Below are positions 31,623 through 40,244 of a DNA stretch of 64,000 bases, piece after piece. The notes beneath the pieces were generated by a model. The model did no database searches. It was not told the origin of the DNA and saw nothing but the letters and a program-made list of their open reading frames with translations. The position numbers and the translations under genes are program-made. Where the stretch lies: positions 1 to 64,000 of the forward strand of contig DAHUZK010000017.1 in assembly GCA_027306605.1 (NCBI GenBank). Reading direction: 5' to 3'. The stretch's first letter is position 1; each line of letters starts with the position of its first letter. The DNA comes from Acidimicrobiaceae bacterium. GTDB taxonomy: Bacteria > Actinomycetota > Acidimicrobiia > Acidimicrobiales > RAAP-2.

Positions 31623-32772
31623 GCGTGGCGGTGGCAATGCTCCAGTCCACGGGGAGGGGACGGCGGCGCAAGAAGCGGGGCCGTCCCACCCGGGCCGGCC
31701 GGTCGGTGCTCCAGGGTGCGGGCGCAGCGTGGGTCAGTCCGGCCAGCGCGCGCAGCGGCTGGTCGTAGGTGGCCCGTAGCCAGGCGAAGCGTCGCCACGC
31801 CTCGTCCTCGCGGCCGTCCTCGTAGCCGATGGCCGGGCCGACGGCGGCCAGCACATCGAGGAACTCCTGGCGCGAGATGCTGATGGCCGGCGCCGGCTGG
31901 CCGGCGTGGGCGGCGATGTCCGGCAGGTTGGCGGGAGCGGGCAGTGGCACGGCGGCGGCGCGGGCGATGCGGTCGACGGCAGGGATCCCGTAGACCAGGA
32001 CCATGAGGGGGCCCTTCTCCCTGTCGGCCAGGACCGGGCCGATCGTGGCCTCGGACGCCGAGACCACGAGGGCGGCCGCGTCGAGCACGGCGCCCAGCGA
32101 GGCGACCCACGACAGGCCGCGGCGCGCCTCGGGAAAGGAGGCGAGGATGGGGAAGGCCGTGTGCGTCTGCTCCGCTTCGACCATCCAGTCCGTCTGCCGG
32201 CGCCAGAAGTCCTGGTTGTCGAGCCCTCCCGTGCGGTGGAGGGTCCGGAGCAGATCGCTCACGTTGGGCGGCGTGCCGGCCAGGGGGCTCAAGAGGTTGA
32301 TCCCCTTCTCCCGGCCGTTGTAGGCGGAGTAGATCGTGGGGAGGTAGCTGATCAGCAGAGCGACCAGCCCCAGTCCGATGGTGGCCTCGACGAAAGCGAT
32401 CACGATGCGTGCCGCTCCGGAGGGCTCGGAGAATCCGAGCGTCGTCAGCGACGACATGCTGTCCTCGAGCGCGCGCTGCCAGCCGTGCGACCGGATGCCG
32501 AGGAAGACGAACGAGAAGCCGATGGCCATGAGGATCATCCAGACCAGGGGGAGGCTGACCAGGGCCACCGGCGCGTAGAGGCTGCGCCGCGAGGACGGCC
32601 GGGCCCGGGCGTCCCAGCGGCGGACCAGCACCCGGTGCACCAGGGCGAAGACCGCTTGGGACAGGCGCGGGAATCCTTCCTGGGGGAGCACGACCGTCTT
32701 CAGCGCCGAACCGAGGACCGCCAGGATGATGGCGGCGCCGAAGAGGACGGACAGGAAGTGGAGGAAGATCAT
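31609..32772 (-). CDS. Putative two-/three-helix ion-channel-like membrane protein
   Basis: 387 residues. Hydrophobic helices lie at about 3-25, 70-98 and 122-148. Between the last two is a pore-like [15 protein letters not shown], reminiscent of a K+-channel P-loop (TTLGF in place of TVGYG). The C-terminal 230 residues are soluble and helical with no known motif. A channel role is plausible but the filter is not canonical. It follows the DUF1269 gene by 49 bp on the same strand. Confidence 0.55.
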   Translation of the reverse strand: MIFLHFLSVLFGAAIILAVLGSALKTVVLPQEGFPRLSQAVFALVHRVLVRRWDARARPSSRRSLYAPVALVSLPLVWMILMAIGFSFVFLGIRSHGWQRALEDSMSSLTTLGFSEPSGAARIVIAFVEATIGLGLVALLISYLPTIYSAYNGREKGINLLSPLAGTPPNVSDLLRTLHRTGGLDNQDFWRRQTDWMVEAEQTHTAFPILASFPEARRGLSWVASLGAVLDAAALVVSASEATIGPVLADREKGPLMVLVYGIPAVDRIARAAAVPLPAPANLPDIAAHAGQPAPAISISRQEFLDVLAAVGPAIGYEDGREDEAWRRFAWLRATYDQPLRALAGLTHAAPAPWSTDRPARVGRPRFLRRRPLPVDWSIATATLRGG

Positions 32773-32821
32773 CGGTGTCGCTCACCACGGCCACGCCGGG
32801 CCCGCGGCGGCAGGGGATCGG

Positions 32822-33334
32822 TCAGGGCGCCGCCGACTTCGCAGCCTCGCGCACCGCGTCGTCGACCCCCTTCTTGTCGACGTCGAGCTCCTTCTCCACC
32901 TTGCGCTGCGCCTTGAGTTGCGCCTTCTCGATCGCCGCCTCGAGTGCGGTCTCGCCCACGATGACCAATGCGGCCTCACCCGAGTCGATGACCTCGCCGA
33001 ACTCCTTCACGTCGGTGCGGGACATGCCCTTCCAGAGATGACCGCTGACGCCGCCGACGGTCGCCCCCACCAGCGCGCTGGCGACGATCGAGGGAGGGAA
33101 GAGGATGCCGATCAACGCGCCGGCGGCCGCGCCGCCCCAGGCACCGTGCCTCGTGGAGGTCTCGTCCTTGTTGACGTGGATCCTCCCACTGTCGTCCTTG
33201 GTGATGACGGCGGCGTCGTAGGTGCCGACGGCACCCTGTGCGTGCAGCTCCTTCACGACGTCGTAGTCCGCCCGGGCATCGACCTCACTGGCATAGGTCC
33301 CGATGTAGATGAAGACACCGTCGGCCTTGGACAT
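32822..33334 (-). CDS. DUF1269-family protein with glycine-zipper hairpin
   Basis: 170 residues. A ferredoxin-like start (VFIYIGTYASEVDARADYDVV is split here) precedes a glycine-rich membrane hairpin GAWGGAAAGALIGILFPPS ... ALVGATVGGVSGHLW, then an amphipathic charged helix (ALEAAIEKAQLKAQRKVEKE). DUF1269 proteins are stress-linked membrane-associated proteins of unknown function. ATG 33334 with AAGGAG upstream. First gene of a two-gene unit with the channel-like protein; divergent from fhs. Confidence 0.82.
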   Translation of the reverse strand: MSKADGVFIYIGTYASEVDARADYDVVKELHAQGAVGTYDAAVITKDDSGRIHVNKDETSTRHGAWGGAAAGALIGILFPPSIVASALVGATVGGVSGHLWKGMSRTDVKEFGEVIDSGEAALVIVGETALEAAIEKAQLKAQRKVEKELDVDKKGVDDAVREAAKSAAP

Positions 33335-33436
33335 CGTCGGCTCCTTCCCTTCGCCATCTCGGCCACGGCCCCGTGGCCCGGTCGTAGCGTAGGTCCTGTC
33401 GCAGCGGGCCCGGGCCCTGGTGCGGCCCCGTCTGGC

Positions 33437-35146
33437 ATGATCGACCCGGTGTCTGTGCCCCCGGCCATCGAGATCGCGCGCCGCGCCACGCTCCGTCCGA
33501 TGGCCGAGGTGGCCGCGGGCATGGGCCTCGGTGCAGAGTTCCTGGAGCCCTACGGCGCGCACGTCGCCAAGGTGCGGCTCGAAGCCGTCGAGGCGCTGGC
33601 CGGCCGGCCCCGTGCCCGCTACGTGGTCGTCACGGCCGTCACCCCCACACCACTCGGGGAAGGGAAGACGACGACGACGGTCGGTCTCGGTCAAGCCTTG
33701 GCCTGCATCGGCACGAGGGCGACGATCGCCATCCGTCAGGCATCCATGGGACCGACCTTCGGCATCAAGGGTGGCGCGGCGGGCGGCGGTTACAGCCAGG
33801 TCGTCCCCTTCGAGAGCCTGAACCTGCACCTCACCGGTGACCTCCACGCCGTCACCGCGGCCAACAACCTCCTGGCCGCCATGGTCGACAACCACATCCA
33901 CGCCGGGAACGCGCTTGGCGTCGACCCGCAGGGGGTGACGTGGAGGCGGGTGCTCGACGTGAACGACCGGTCCCTGCGCAACATCGTGAGCGGGCTCGGA
34001 TCCAAGCAGGACGGCGTCCCGCGCGAGACCGGTTTCGACATCACCGCCGCCTCCGAGGTGATGGCCGTCCTGGCACTGGCCCGATCGCTGCAGGACCTCC
34101 GGGCCCGCATGGGCCGGATCGTCGTGGGGTACACCGGCTCGGGTGAGCCGGTCACGGCCGAGGCCTTGCGGGCGGCGGGCGCGATGACCGTGATCATGCG
34201 TGACGCCATCAAGCCGAACCTGCTCCAGACGCTGGAGAACACCCCAGTGCTGGTGCACGCCGGTCCGTTCGGCAACATCGCGCACGGCAACTCGTCGGTC
34301 GTGGCCGATCTGATCGGGGTCCACTCCGGCGACTACCTCGTCACCGAGGCAGGTTTCGGCTCGGACATGGGCGCCGAGCGGTTCTTCAACATCAAGTGCC
34401 GCACGTCGGGTCTGGTTCCCGACGCCGCAGTCGTCGTGACGACCGTGCGGGCGATGAAGCTGCACTCCGGCCGCCACCGCGTGGTGGCCGGGCGTCCCCT
34501 CCCTCCGGCCATGCTCGAGGAGAGCCCAGAGGAGGTGTGGCTCGGAGCCGAGAACCTGTTGGCGCATCTGGCCATCGTCCGTCGCCACGGCGTGACGCCC
34601 GTGGTGGCCATCAACGCCATCGAGGGCGACCACGCCTCCGAGCACGCCGCCATCCGGGAGATCGCATCGTCCGTCGGGGTGCGGGCCGCCGTCTGCACGC
34701 ACTTCGTGGACGGCGGCAAGGGCGCGGTCGAGCTGGCCGAGGCCGTCGTCGAGGCAGCCGCCGAGCCGGGGGAATTCCGGATGCTCTACCCCGACGACGC
34801 CCCGCTGCGGGAGAAGATCGAGACCATCGCCACAGAGGTCTACGGCGCCGACGGGGTGGATTACCTTCCGGCGGCCGCCCGGCATCTCGACAACTACGAG
34901 CGGGCCGGTTTCGGGTCGCTCCCGGTGTGCATCGCCAAGACGCACCTGTCCATCTCCTCGGACCCGAAGCTGTTGGGTGCGCCACGCGGCTGGCGCCTGC
35001 CCGTGCGCGAAGCGCGCGCCAACGTCGGTGCGGGCTTCGTGTACCTGGTGAGCGGCGACATGCGCACCATGCCCGGGCTCTCGTCCAGCCCTGCCGCCGA
35101 GCGCATCGACATCGACGAGGACGGCAACGTGGTGGGCCTCTACTGA
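33437..35146 (+). CDS. fhs: Formate-tetrahydrofolate ligase
   Basis: 569 residues, near the 555-560 usual for the family. The ATP loop TPTPLGEGKTTTTVGLGQAL (about 67-86) is intact; so are ASMGPTFGIKGGAAGGGYSQ, DLHAVTAANNLLAAMVDNH and the C-terminal MPGLSSSPAAERID. It makes 10-formyl-THF from formate and ATP in the one-carbon pathway. ATG 33437; the ribosome site is weak. The acyl-CoA dehydrogenase gene follows by 15 bp. Confidence 0.96.
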   Translation: MIDPVSVPPAIEIARRATLRPMAEVAAGMGLGAEFLEPYGAHVAKVRLEAVEALAGRPRARYVVVTAVTPTPLGEGKTTTTVGLGQALACIGTRATIAIRQASMGPTFGIKGGAAGGGYSQVVPFESLNLHLTGDLHAVTAANNLLAAMVDNHIHAGNALGVDPQGVTWRRVLDVNDRSLRNIVSGLGSKQDGVPRETGFDITAASEVMAVLALARSLQDLRARMGRIVVGYTGSGEPVTAEALRAAGAMTVIMRDAIKPNLLQTLENTPVLVHAGPFGNIAHGNSSVVADLIGVHSGDYLVTEAGFGSDMGAERFFNIKCRTSGLVPDAAVVVTTVRAMKLHSGRHRVVAGRPLPPAMLEESPEEVWLGAENLLAHLAIVRRHGVTPVVAINAIEGDHASEHAAIREIASSVGVRAAVCTHFVDGGKGAVELAEAVVEAAAEPGEFRMLYPDDAPLREKIETIATEVYGADGVDYLPAAARHLDNYERAGFGSLPVCIAKTHLSISSDPKLLGAPRGWRLPVREARANVGAGFVYLVSGDMRTMPGLSSSPAAERIDIDEDGNVVGLY

Positions 35147-35161
35147 GTCCGGGAGGGACAC

Positions 35162-36397
35162 ATGGCCATCGACTTCACTCTCGCCCCGGAGCACGAGGAG
35201 ATCCGGGCGCGCGTCCGGACCTTCATCCGCGACACCGTGCAGCCGCGCATCAAGGACTTCGACGACGAGGGGCGCGTGACGGCACGCCGCGAATACCTCG
35301 TGACCATCTTCGAGCTGCGGGAGGAGGCGAAGAGGGCGGGACTGTGGCTGCCCCACATGCCCGAAGAGTGGGGAGGCATGGGTCTCGGCCACGTGGCGCT
35401 GGCCATGGTGCAGGCGGAAGCGGGCAAGACCCGCCTCGGCCCCTGGATCCTGAATTGCATGGCTCCGGACGAGGGCAACATGCACACCCTCCTCCATTGG
35501 GGCAGCGAGGCACAAAAGGACGACTACCTGCGTCGCCTGTGCGAGGGGACCGCCATGTCGTGCTTCGCCATGACCGAGCCCGAGGTGGCCGGCTCCGATC
35601 CGACCCTCATCCGGACCCATGCGGAGAAGGACGGGGACGAATGGGTCATCAACGGGCACAAGTGGTTCATCTCCAACGCCCGGCGCTCGCAGTTCGCCAT
35701 CCTGGTGGCCCGGACCGAGCCCGACGTCCCGCCTGGATCGCGGGGTGCCAACACCGCATTCCTGGTCGACCTGCCGGCCGAGGGGTGGCACGACGTCCGT
35801 GAGGTCGAGACGATGCACGGGTCGACGGGGCACTCCGAGATCGTCATCGAGGACCTGCGCGTCCACGACTCCCAGATCCTCGGGGGCCGTGGCAACGGAC
35901 ATCGCCTCGGTCAGTACAGGCTCGGGCCGGCGCGCCTGGCCCATTGCATGCGCTGGATCGCCCAGGCGGAGACCGCGCTCGACATGATGGTGGACCGCGC
36001 CCTGCACCGCTACTCGCACGGCTCGCTGCTGGCGGAGAAGCAGGGCGTCCAGTGGCTCATCGCCGACTCGGCGATGGAGCTGTACCAGTGCAAGCTCATG
36101 GTGCTCCACGCCGCGTACAAGGTCGATCGCGGCGACGACTTCCGGACCGAGGTGTCGATGGCCAAGCACTTCGTGGCCAACAGCCTGAACCGAATCGTCG
36201 ATCGCTCCATGCAGGTCCACGGCGCGCTCGGGTACTCGACCGACACGCCACTGGCCACCATGCTCCAGCACGCTCGCTGGGCCCGCTTCGCCGACGGCGC
36301 CGACGAGATCCACCAGATGCGGATCGCCGAGCGCACCATCGCCGCCTACAGCGACACCGGCTCGACCTGGGGGGCCACGGGCGGCCTCCCGCTCTGA
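35162..36397 (+). CDS. Acyl-CoA dehydrogenase (ACAD10/11-like)
   Basis: 411 residues. FAD/substrate motifs: SCFAMTEPEVAGSDP, the HKWFISNARRSQFAILV strand, MHGSTGHSEIVIEDLRV, GPARLAHCMRWIAQAE, and the catalytic-loop region ARFADGADEIHQMRIAE, whose glutamate spacing is that of the ACAD10/11 branch. Those enzymes act on long or branched acyl-CoAs, including 4-hydroxy-acyl forms in animals; substrate here unknown. ATG behind GGGAGGGAC. Co-transcribed with fhs by spacing, an unexpected pairing. Confidence 0.9.
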   Translation: MAIDFTLAPEHEEIRARVRTFIRDTVQPRIKDFDDEGRVTARREYLVTIFELREEAKRAGLWLPHMPEEWGGMGLGHVALAMVQAEAGKTRLGPWILNCMAPDEGNMHTLLHWGSEAQKDDYLRRLCEGTAMSCFAMTEPEVAGSDPTLIRTHAEKDGDEWVINGHKWFISNARRSQFAILVARTEPDVPPGSRGANTAFLVDLPAEGWHDVREVETMHGSTGHSEIVIEDLRVHDSQILGGRGNGHRLGQYRLGPARLAHCMRWIAQAETALDMMVDRALHRYSHGSLLAEKQGVQWLIADSAMELYQCKLMVLHAAYKVDRGDDFRTEVSMAKHFVANSLNRIVDRSMQVHGALGYSTDTPLATMLQHARWARFADGADEIHQMRIAERTIAAYSDTGSTWGATGGLPL

Positions 36398-36413
36398 GAC
36401 GGCACGCCGGGGT

Positions 36414-37418
36414 TCAGGCGAAACGCAGCCGGAGGTCGGGCTCGGGTCCGAAGTCGGCCGGGCTCGGTCCGGACGCGGTCAGTGCGTGCCAGCCCGCCAC
36501 CCCGATCATGGCGGCATTGTCGGTGGCCATCGCCGGCGGGGGGACGAGCAGCCGCGTGCCGAATTCGTCGGCGAGTGCCTGGGCCCGCTGGCGCAGGACG
36601 GGGCTGGCGGCGACGCCGCCCACGATGGCGAGGGCGGGATCCCCGTACTCCTCGAGCGCCCGGCGGAGCTTGGCGATCAGCACGTCCATGCAGGCTGCCA
36701 CGAACGATGCGGCGACATCGGCTTCCGAGAAGCCGGGGTCGCCCCGCACGTGGTTGACCACCGCCGTCTTGAGCCCCGAGAAGGAGAAGGCGTAGCCCTC
36801 GCCCAGCATGGGACGAGGGAAGGCCAACACGTCGTCGCGGCCCGAGGCCAGCCGGTCCAGCACCGGGCCACCCGGATAGCCGAGCCCCAAGAAGCGCGCC
36901 ACCTTGTCGTAGGCCTCGCCGATCGAGTCGTCGACCGTTTCGCCCAGCAGCTCGTAGTGCCCCGGAGCGCTGGCGCGGGTGAGCATGCAATGGCCCCCGG
37001 AGACCAACAGGGCGATCTGAGGGAAGGGGACCTCGGCGTCGGCCAAGTACACACTGGCGAGGTGCCCCTCCAGGTGGTTGACGCCCACCAGGGGAAGGCG
37101 CCACCCCAGGGCCAGCGCTTTGGCGTAGGCGATGCCGACCAGGAGGGCGCCCACCAGGCCCGGTCCCGAGGTGACGGCGACCGCTGCCAGGTCGGCCGCC
37201 GTGACGCCTGCGTCGTCCAACGCCTGGGTGACCACCGGCGTGATGGTCTCGACGTGTGCCCGGCTGGCCAACTCGGGGACCACCCCCCCGAAGGCGGCGT
37301 GCAGGTCGATCTGGCTCGCCACCACCGACGAGCGCACCACCAGCGTCTCGTCCACCACGGCGGCCGCCGTCTCGTCGCAGGACGTCTCGACGGCCAGGAG
37401 CAGTCGTCGCGTCGTCAC
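36414..37418 (-). CDS. tsaD: tRNA N6-adenosine threonylcarbamoyltransferase
   Basis: 334 residues, full length. ASKHA fold with LLAVETSCDETAAAVVD, the metal-binding HLEGHLASVY, LLVSGGHCMLTRA, LGETVDDSIGEAYDKVARFLGLGYPGGP (split) and IVGGVAASPVLRQR, DNAAMIGVAGWH. It completes t6A37 synthesis in ANN-decoding tRNAs with TsaB/TsaE, which are not in the window. GTG 37418 overlaps the TsaC stop by 4 bases, so both halves of the t6A pathway are coupled here. Confidence 0.95.
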   Translation of the reverse strand: MTTRRLLLAVETSCDETAAAVVDETLVVRSSVVASQIDLHAAFGGVVPELASRAHVETITPVVTQALDDAGVTAADLAAVAVTSGPGLVGALLVGIAYAKALALGWRLPLVGVNHLEGHLASVYLADAEVPFPQIALLVSGGHCMLTRASAPGHYELLGETVDDSIGEAYDKVARFLGLGYPGGPVLDRLASGRDDVLAFPRPMLGEGYAFSFSGLKTAVVNHVRGDPGFSEADVAASFVAACMDVLIAKLRRALEEYGDPALAIVGGVAASPVLRQRAQALADEFGTRLLVPPPAMATDNAAMIGVAGWHALTASGPSPADFGPEPDLRLRFA

Positions 37419-38035
37419 CGGGTTCCGGCCAGCACCTCGTCGATGGCCGCCCGTGGAATGGCCCCTTCGCGCTCGAGACGGGTGTCGGGGCCGCGCACGT
37501 TGACCAGTGTCGAGGGCACGTCGGTCAAGGTGCCGCCGTCGACCACGAGCTCGACCTCGGGGCCCAGCCCGGACGCGACGTCGGCGGCGCTCCGGGGCGT
37601 GGGGGCACCGTGCCGGTTGGCGCTGGTCACGACCAGGACGCCGCTGCGCGCCAGGAGGGAGCGCAGGAAACCGTGGTCGGGAACGCGCACCGCCACCTCG
37701 ACCCGCCCGTCCAGCCAGTGCGGCCGGCTGCCGCCGGCCGCCAAACCGAAGGCGAGGGTGAGGGGCCCGGGCCACCACGTCCGGGCCAGGGCGTCGGCGG
37801 CGGGCGTGAAGGCGACGCCGAGCGCGCGTACCTGCGAAACCGAAGCGGCCAGCACCGGAAGGTGCATCCCGTGGGGTCGGTCCTTGACCCGGTAGATCGC
37901 CTCGACCGCTGCCGCGTCGTCCGGCATCGCCGCGAGCCCGTAGACGGTGTCCGTGGGCAGGACGACCAGACCTCCGGCGGCGAGGGCGTCGACCGCGGCC
38001 CGCGCTCCGGCTTCGTCGGCCTGCACCACGAGCAT
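37415..38035 (-). CDS. tsaC: Threonylcarbamoyl-AMP synthase (Sua5/YrdC/TsaC family)
   Basis: 206 residues, a single YrdC domain without the Sua5 C-terminal domain. Motifs: GGLVVLPTDTVYGLAAM, IYRVKDRPHGMHLPVL (the KxRP region), WWPGPLTLAF, VRVPDH and VTSANRHGAPTPRSAADV. It makes the threonylcarbamoyl adenylate used by TsaD. Adjacency to tsaD is a good functional match. ATG 38035. Confidence 0.92.
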   Translation of the reverse strand: MLVVQADEAGARAAVDALAAGGLVVLPTDTVYGLAAMPDDAAAVEAIYRVKDRPHGMHLPVLAASVSQVRALGVAFTPAADALARTWWPGPLTLAFGLAAGGSRPHWLDGRVEVAVRVPDHGFLRSLLARSGVLVVTSANRHGAPTPRSAADVASGLGPEVELVVDGGTLTDVPSTLVNVRGPDTRLEREGAIPRAAIDEVLAGTR

Positions 38036-38073
38036 CGCTGGTCTCCGGCTTCCGGTTCTTTCGGCGTCCGCCG

Positions 38074-38532
38074 TCAGAGCGCGAGCGGTCGCACGGGCGA
38101 GGCGACGAGCGCGGGGTCCGACCTCCAGTCGACACCGGGCACGTCGACATAGAGCTCGATCTCGTTGCCGTCCGGGTCGAGGATGTAGATGCTGTGGGTC
38201 ACGGTGTGGTCGCTCGCACCCACGACGGTGGCCCCGGCCTCGCGCACGGCGGCCAGGGCGCGGCGCAGGTCGTCGTCGTCGACGCCGACGTTGAGGCCGA
38301 AGTGGTACATCCCGACCCGGCGTCCGTGGGGGACCGGCGCCGCGTCCGGCCCGACCTCGATCAGCAGCAGCTCGTGATGGGTGCGTCCCGAGGAGAAGGC
38401 GGCGACCCCGACGGGGTCGGTCTCGGGCTCGGGCAGGATCTGGCGCCAGCCGAGCACGTCGCGGTAGAAGGCCGCCGAGCGTCGCACGTCACGGACGTAC
38501 AGCACGAGATGGCCGAGCTCGCGTACGGTCAT
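38074..38532 (-). CDS. VOC-family (glyoxalase/extradiol-dioxygenase-like) protein
   Basis: 152 residues, two beta-alpha-beta-beta-beta units: ELGHLVLYVRDVRRSAAFYRDVLGW then MYHFGLNVGVDDDDLRRAL. Candidate metal ligands are His8 (GHLVLY), the central His (MYHFGL) and Glu in GNEIELYVD; together this resembles the 2-His-1-carboxylate site of extradiol-type members. Function unassigned. ATG 38532 overlaps the WS/DGAT stop by 4 bases; TsaC follows 38 bp later. Confidence 0.85.
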   Translation of the reverse strand: MTVRELGHLVLYVRDVRRSAAFYRDVLGWRQILPEPETDPVGVAAFSSGRTHHELLLIEVGPDAAPVPHGRRVGMYHFGLNVGVDDDDLRRALAAVREAGATVVGASDHTVTHSIYILDPDGNEIELYVDVPGVDWRSDPALVASPVRPLAL

Positions 38533-40055
38533 GGGCCCACGCTACCGGCCCGTTCGGCGTCGGCCGACGCCGCGGGGGCTGCGGGGGGCGACGAGGTGGC
38601 CGTCGCGGGCATGCCCGGCCCCAGATGGATCGGCACCTCGAAGGCCTGCGACTCGAGCCCCGCTGCGTCCAAGAGGTCGCTCAGCGCCTGCGGCACCGCC
38701 GCCGCGATGTCCCACAGGCGCGGGACCGCACGCGCGTCGGAAGCCAGCCCCCAGTAGAGGACGCCGAGGTAGCTCATGATCGTGATGTTGAGGCCCATGC
38801 CGTCCATGACCGGGCCGAGGGGGAACATGCCGAGCAGCTGGCTCCCGCCGAGGTACAGGGGGAAATCGGGGCCAGGGACGTTGGAGATCACGAGGTTGGC
38901 GATGGGCCGGTGGCGGTCCGCCATCTTCATACCCGTATAGAGGCGTGCCGCCGCCGCGAAGACGTTCGGCGTGGCGTGCTCGGCCCAGTTCTGGAGCATG
39001 GTCGCCCCCAGGGCCCGGTGCTCCTCCTTGGCGCCCCTGGTTCCCTCGTGGATGAGGCGGAGGCGTTCGAGCGGGTCGTCCACGTGGCAGGGGAGCTGGA
39101 CGAACATGGCCGAGACCTTGTTGGAGCCCTTCAGCTCGGCGACGTCCGGTGTCACCGAGACCGGGACGACCGAGACCAGCGGGATCTCGGGCAGCTCGTC
39201 GCCCGCCAGCAGATACGTGCGCAGCGCGCCGGCACACACGGCCAGGACGACGTCGTTCACCGTCGTTCCCATCGCGTTCTTGAGGGCCTTGGCGTCCGCC
39301 AGGCTGGCTGCGGCGAACGCGACCCGTCGGCGCGCGTGAACGGCGGCGTTGATGGAGGTCCGCGGCGCGGTGAGGGGGAGCGCGGCCTTGGCCGTCTGGC
39401 TCTGTCGGAGACGCCGAATGCCGAGGACGCTCCGCGTGGTGCGCACGAGCATCCGTCCGATGTCGAAGGGCGCCACCAGGCGCGCCATCATCGCCTGCGA
39501 GACGAGTTCGAAGCCCGACGGGATGCGGGCGTCGAGTTGGCGTCCGGTTCGCGTGGCCGCATCGACTGCAACCGGTTCGAGGTCGAACAGGACGCCGAGA
39601 AGCTCGGCCCCCGACACGCCGTCGATGGTGCTGTGGTGCATCTTGGCGACGAGAGCGACCTTGCCGTTCTCGACGCCCTCCACGATCCACATCTCCCACA
39701 GCGGCCGGTCGCGGTGGAGCTGCCGGCTGATGACGTCGCCCGCGAAGTCGCCCAGCTCGCGCATGCCACCGGGTGCCGGCAGCGCGGCCCGGCGCAGGTG
39801 GTTGTCGATGTCGAACTCGGGATCGTCGACCCAGACCGGATGGCCGAGCCGCATCGGCACCTCGACCAGGCGCCGTTGGAACACCGGCGCCAGCGGGATC
39901 CTGTCGTTGATGAGCTGGCGGATGCGCCGGAAGGAATAGCCTCCCGGCACGGTCTCGGGGTCGAAGACCGCGGTGATGGCCACGTGCATGTGCAGGGTCG
40001 GCGTCTCCATGTACAAGAAGCTCGCATCGAGCCCGGTCAGCCGTTCGGGGGTCAT
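38529..40055 (-). CDS. Wax ester synthase/diacylglycerol acyltransferase (WS/DGAT)
   Basis: 508 residues. N-terminal LTGLDASFLYMETPTLHMHV and the catalytic HHSTIDGVSG (HHxxxDG) are intact; ELKGSNKVSAMFVQLPC, NLVISNVPGPDFPLYLGG and MSYLGVLYWGLASD mark the C-terminal half. It makes triacylglycerol or wax esters for storage, a frequent trait of actinobacteria. ATG 40055 with GAGGAGAG upstream. First gene of the operon WS/DGAT, VOC, tsaC, tsaD. Confidence 0.93.
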   Translation of the reverse strand: MTPERLTGLDASFLYMETPTLHMHVAITAVFDPETVPGGYSFRRIRQLINDRIPLAPVFQRRLVEVPMRLGHPVWVDDPEFDIDNHLRRAALPAPGGMRELGDFAGDVISRQLHRDRPLWEMWIVEGVENGKVALVAKMHHSTIDGVSGAELLGVLFDLEPVAVDAATRTGRQLDARIPSGFELVSQAMMARLVAPFDIGRMLVRTTRSVLGIRRLRQSQTAKAALPLTAPRTSINAAVHARRRVAFAAASLADAKALKNAMGTTVNDVVLAVCAGALRTYLLAGDELPEIPLVSVVPVSVTPDVAELKGSNKVSAMFVQLPCHVDDPLERLRLIHEGTRGAKEEHRALGATMLQNWAEHATPNVFAAAARLYTGMKMADRHRPIANLVISNVPGPDFPLYLGGSQLLGMFPLGPVMDGMGLNITIMSYLGVLYWGLASDARAVPRLWDIAAAVPQALSDLLDAAGLESQAFEVPIHLGPGMPATATSSPPAAPAASADAERAGSVGP

Positions 40056-40159
40056 CGACTCTCCTCGTCGTGGTCGCTGCGCATAACCTCGCGCCAACGC
40101 CCGCCCCCGGCAAACGGGAAAACGCTCTCACCAGGGCCGACCGGCAGGCGCCCATCAGC

Positions 40160-40227
40160 GCCTGGGCGCGCCGGTCGCCTGGGCGCGCCGGTCCTCGGGG
40201 CGCACCGGTCCTCGGGGCGCCCTGGTT
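40160..40227 (+). repeat. Four imperfect 17-bp tandem repeats
   Basis: GCCTGGGCGCGCCGGTC twice, then CTCGGGGCGCACCGGTC and CTCGGGGCGCCCTGGTT, head to tail, ending 17 bp before the GTG of the esterase. They lie between the divergent WS/DGAT operon and the esterase, covering most of the promoter region of the latter. Confidence 0.85.
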
Positions 40228-40244
40228 CTTGGGAAGATGGAGGC

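Noticed and set aside
32822-36313. A 1163-codon minus-strand frame
   Set aside because: Only its last 170 codons (DUF1269, 32822-33334) are a real gene; the rest is antisense to fhs and the acyl-CoA dehydrogenase.
40160-40227. A CRISPR array at the 17-bp repeats
   Set aside because: The units are contiguous, with no spacers, and no cas gene is present.
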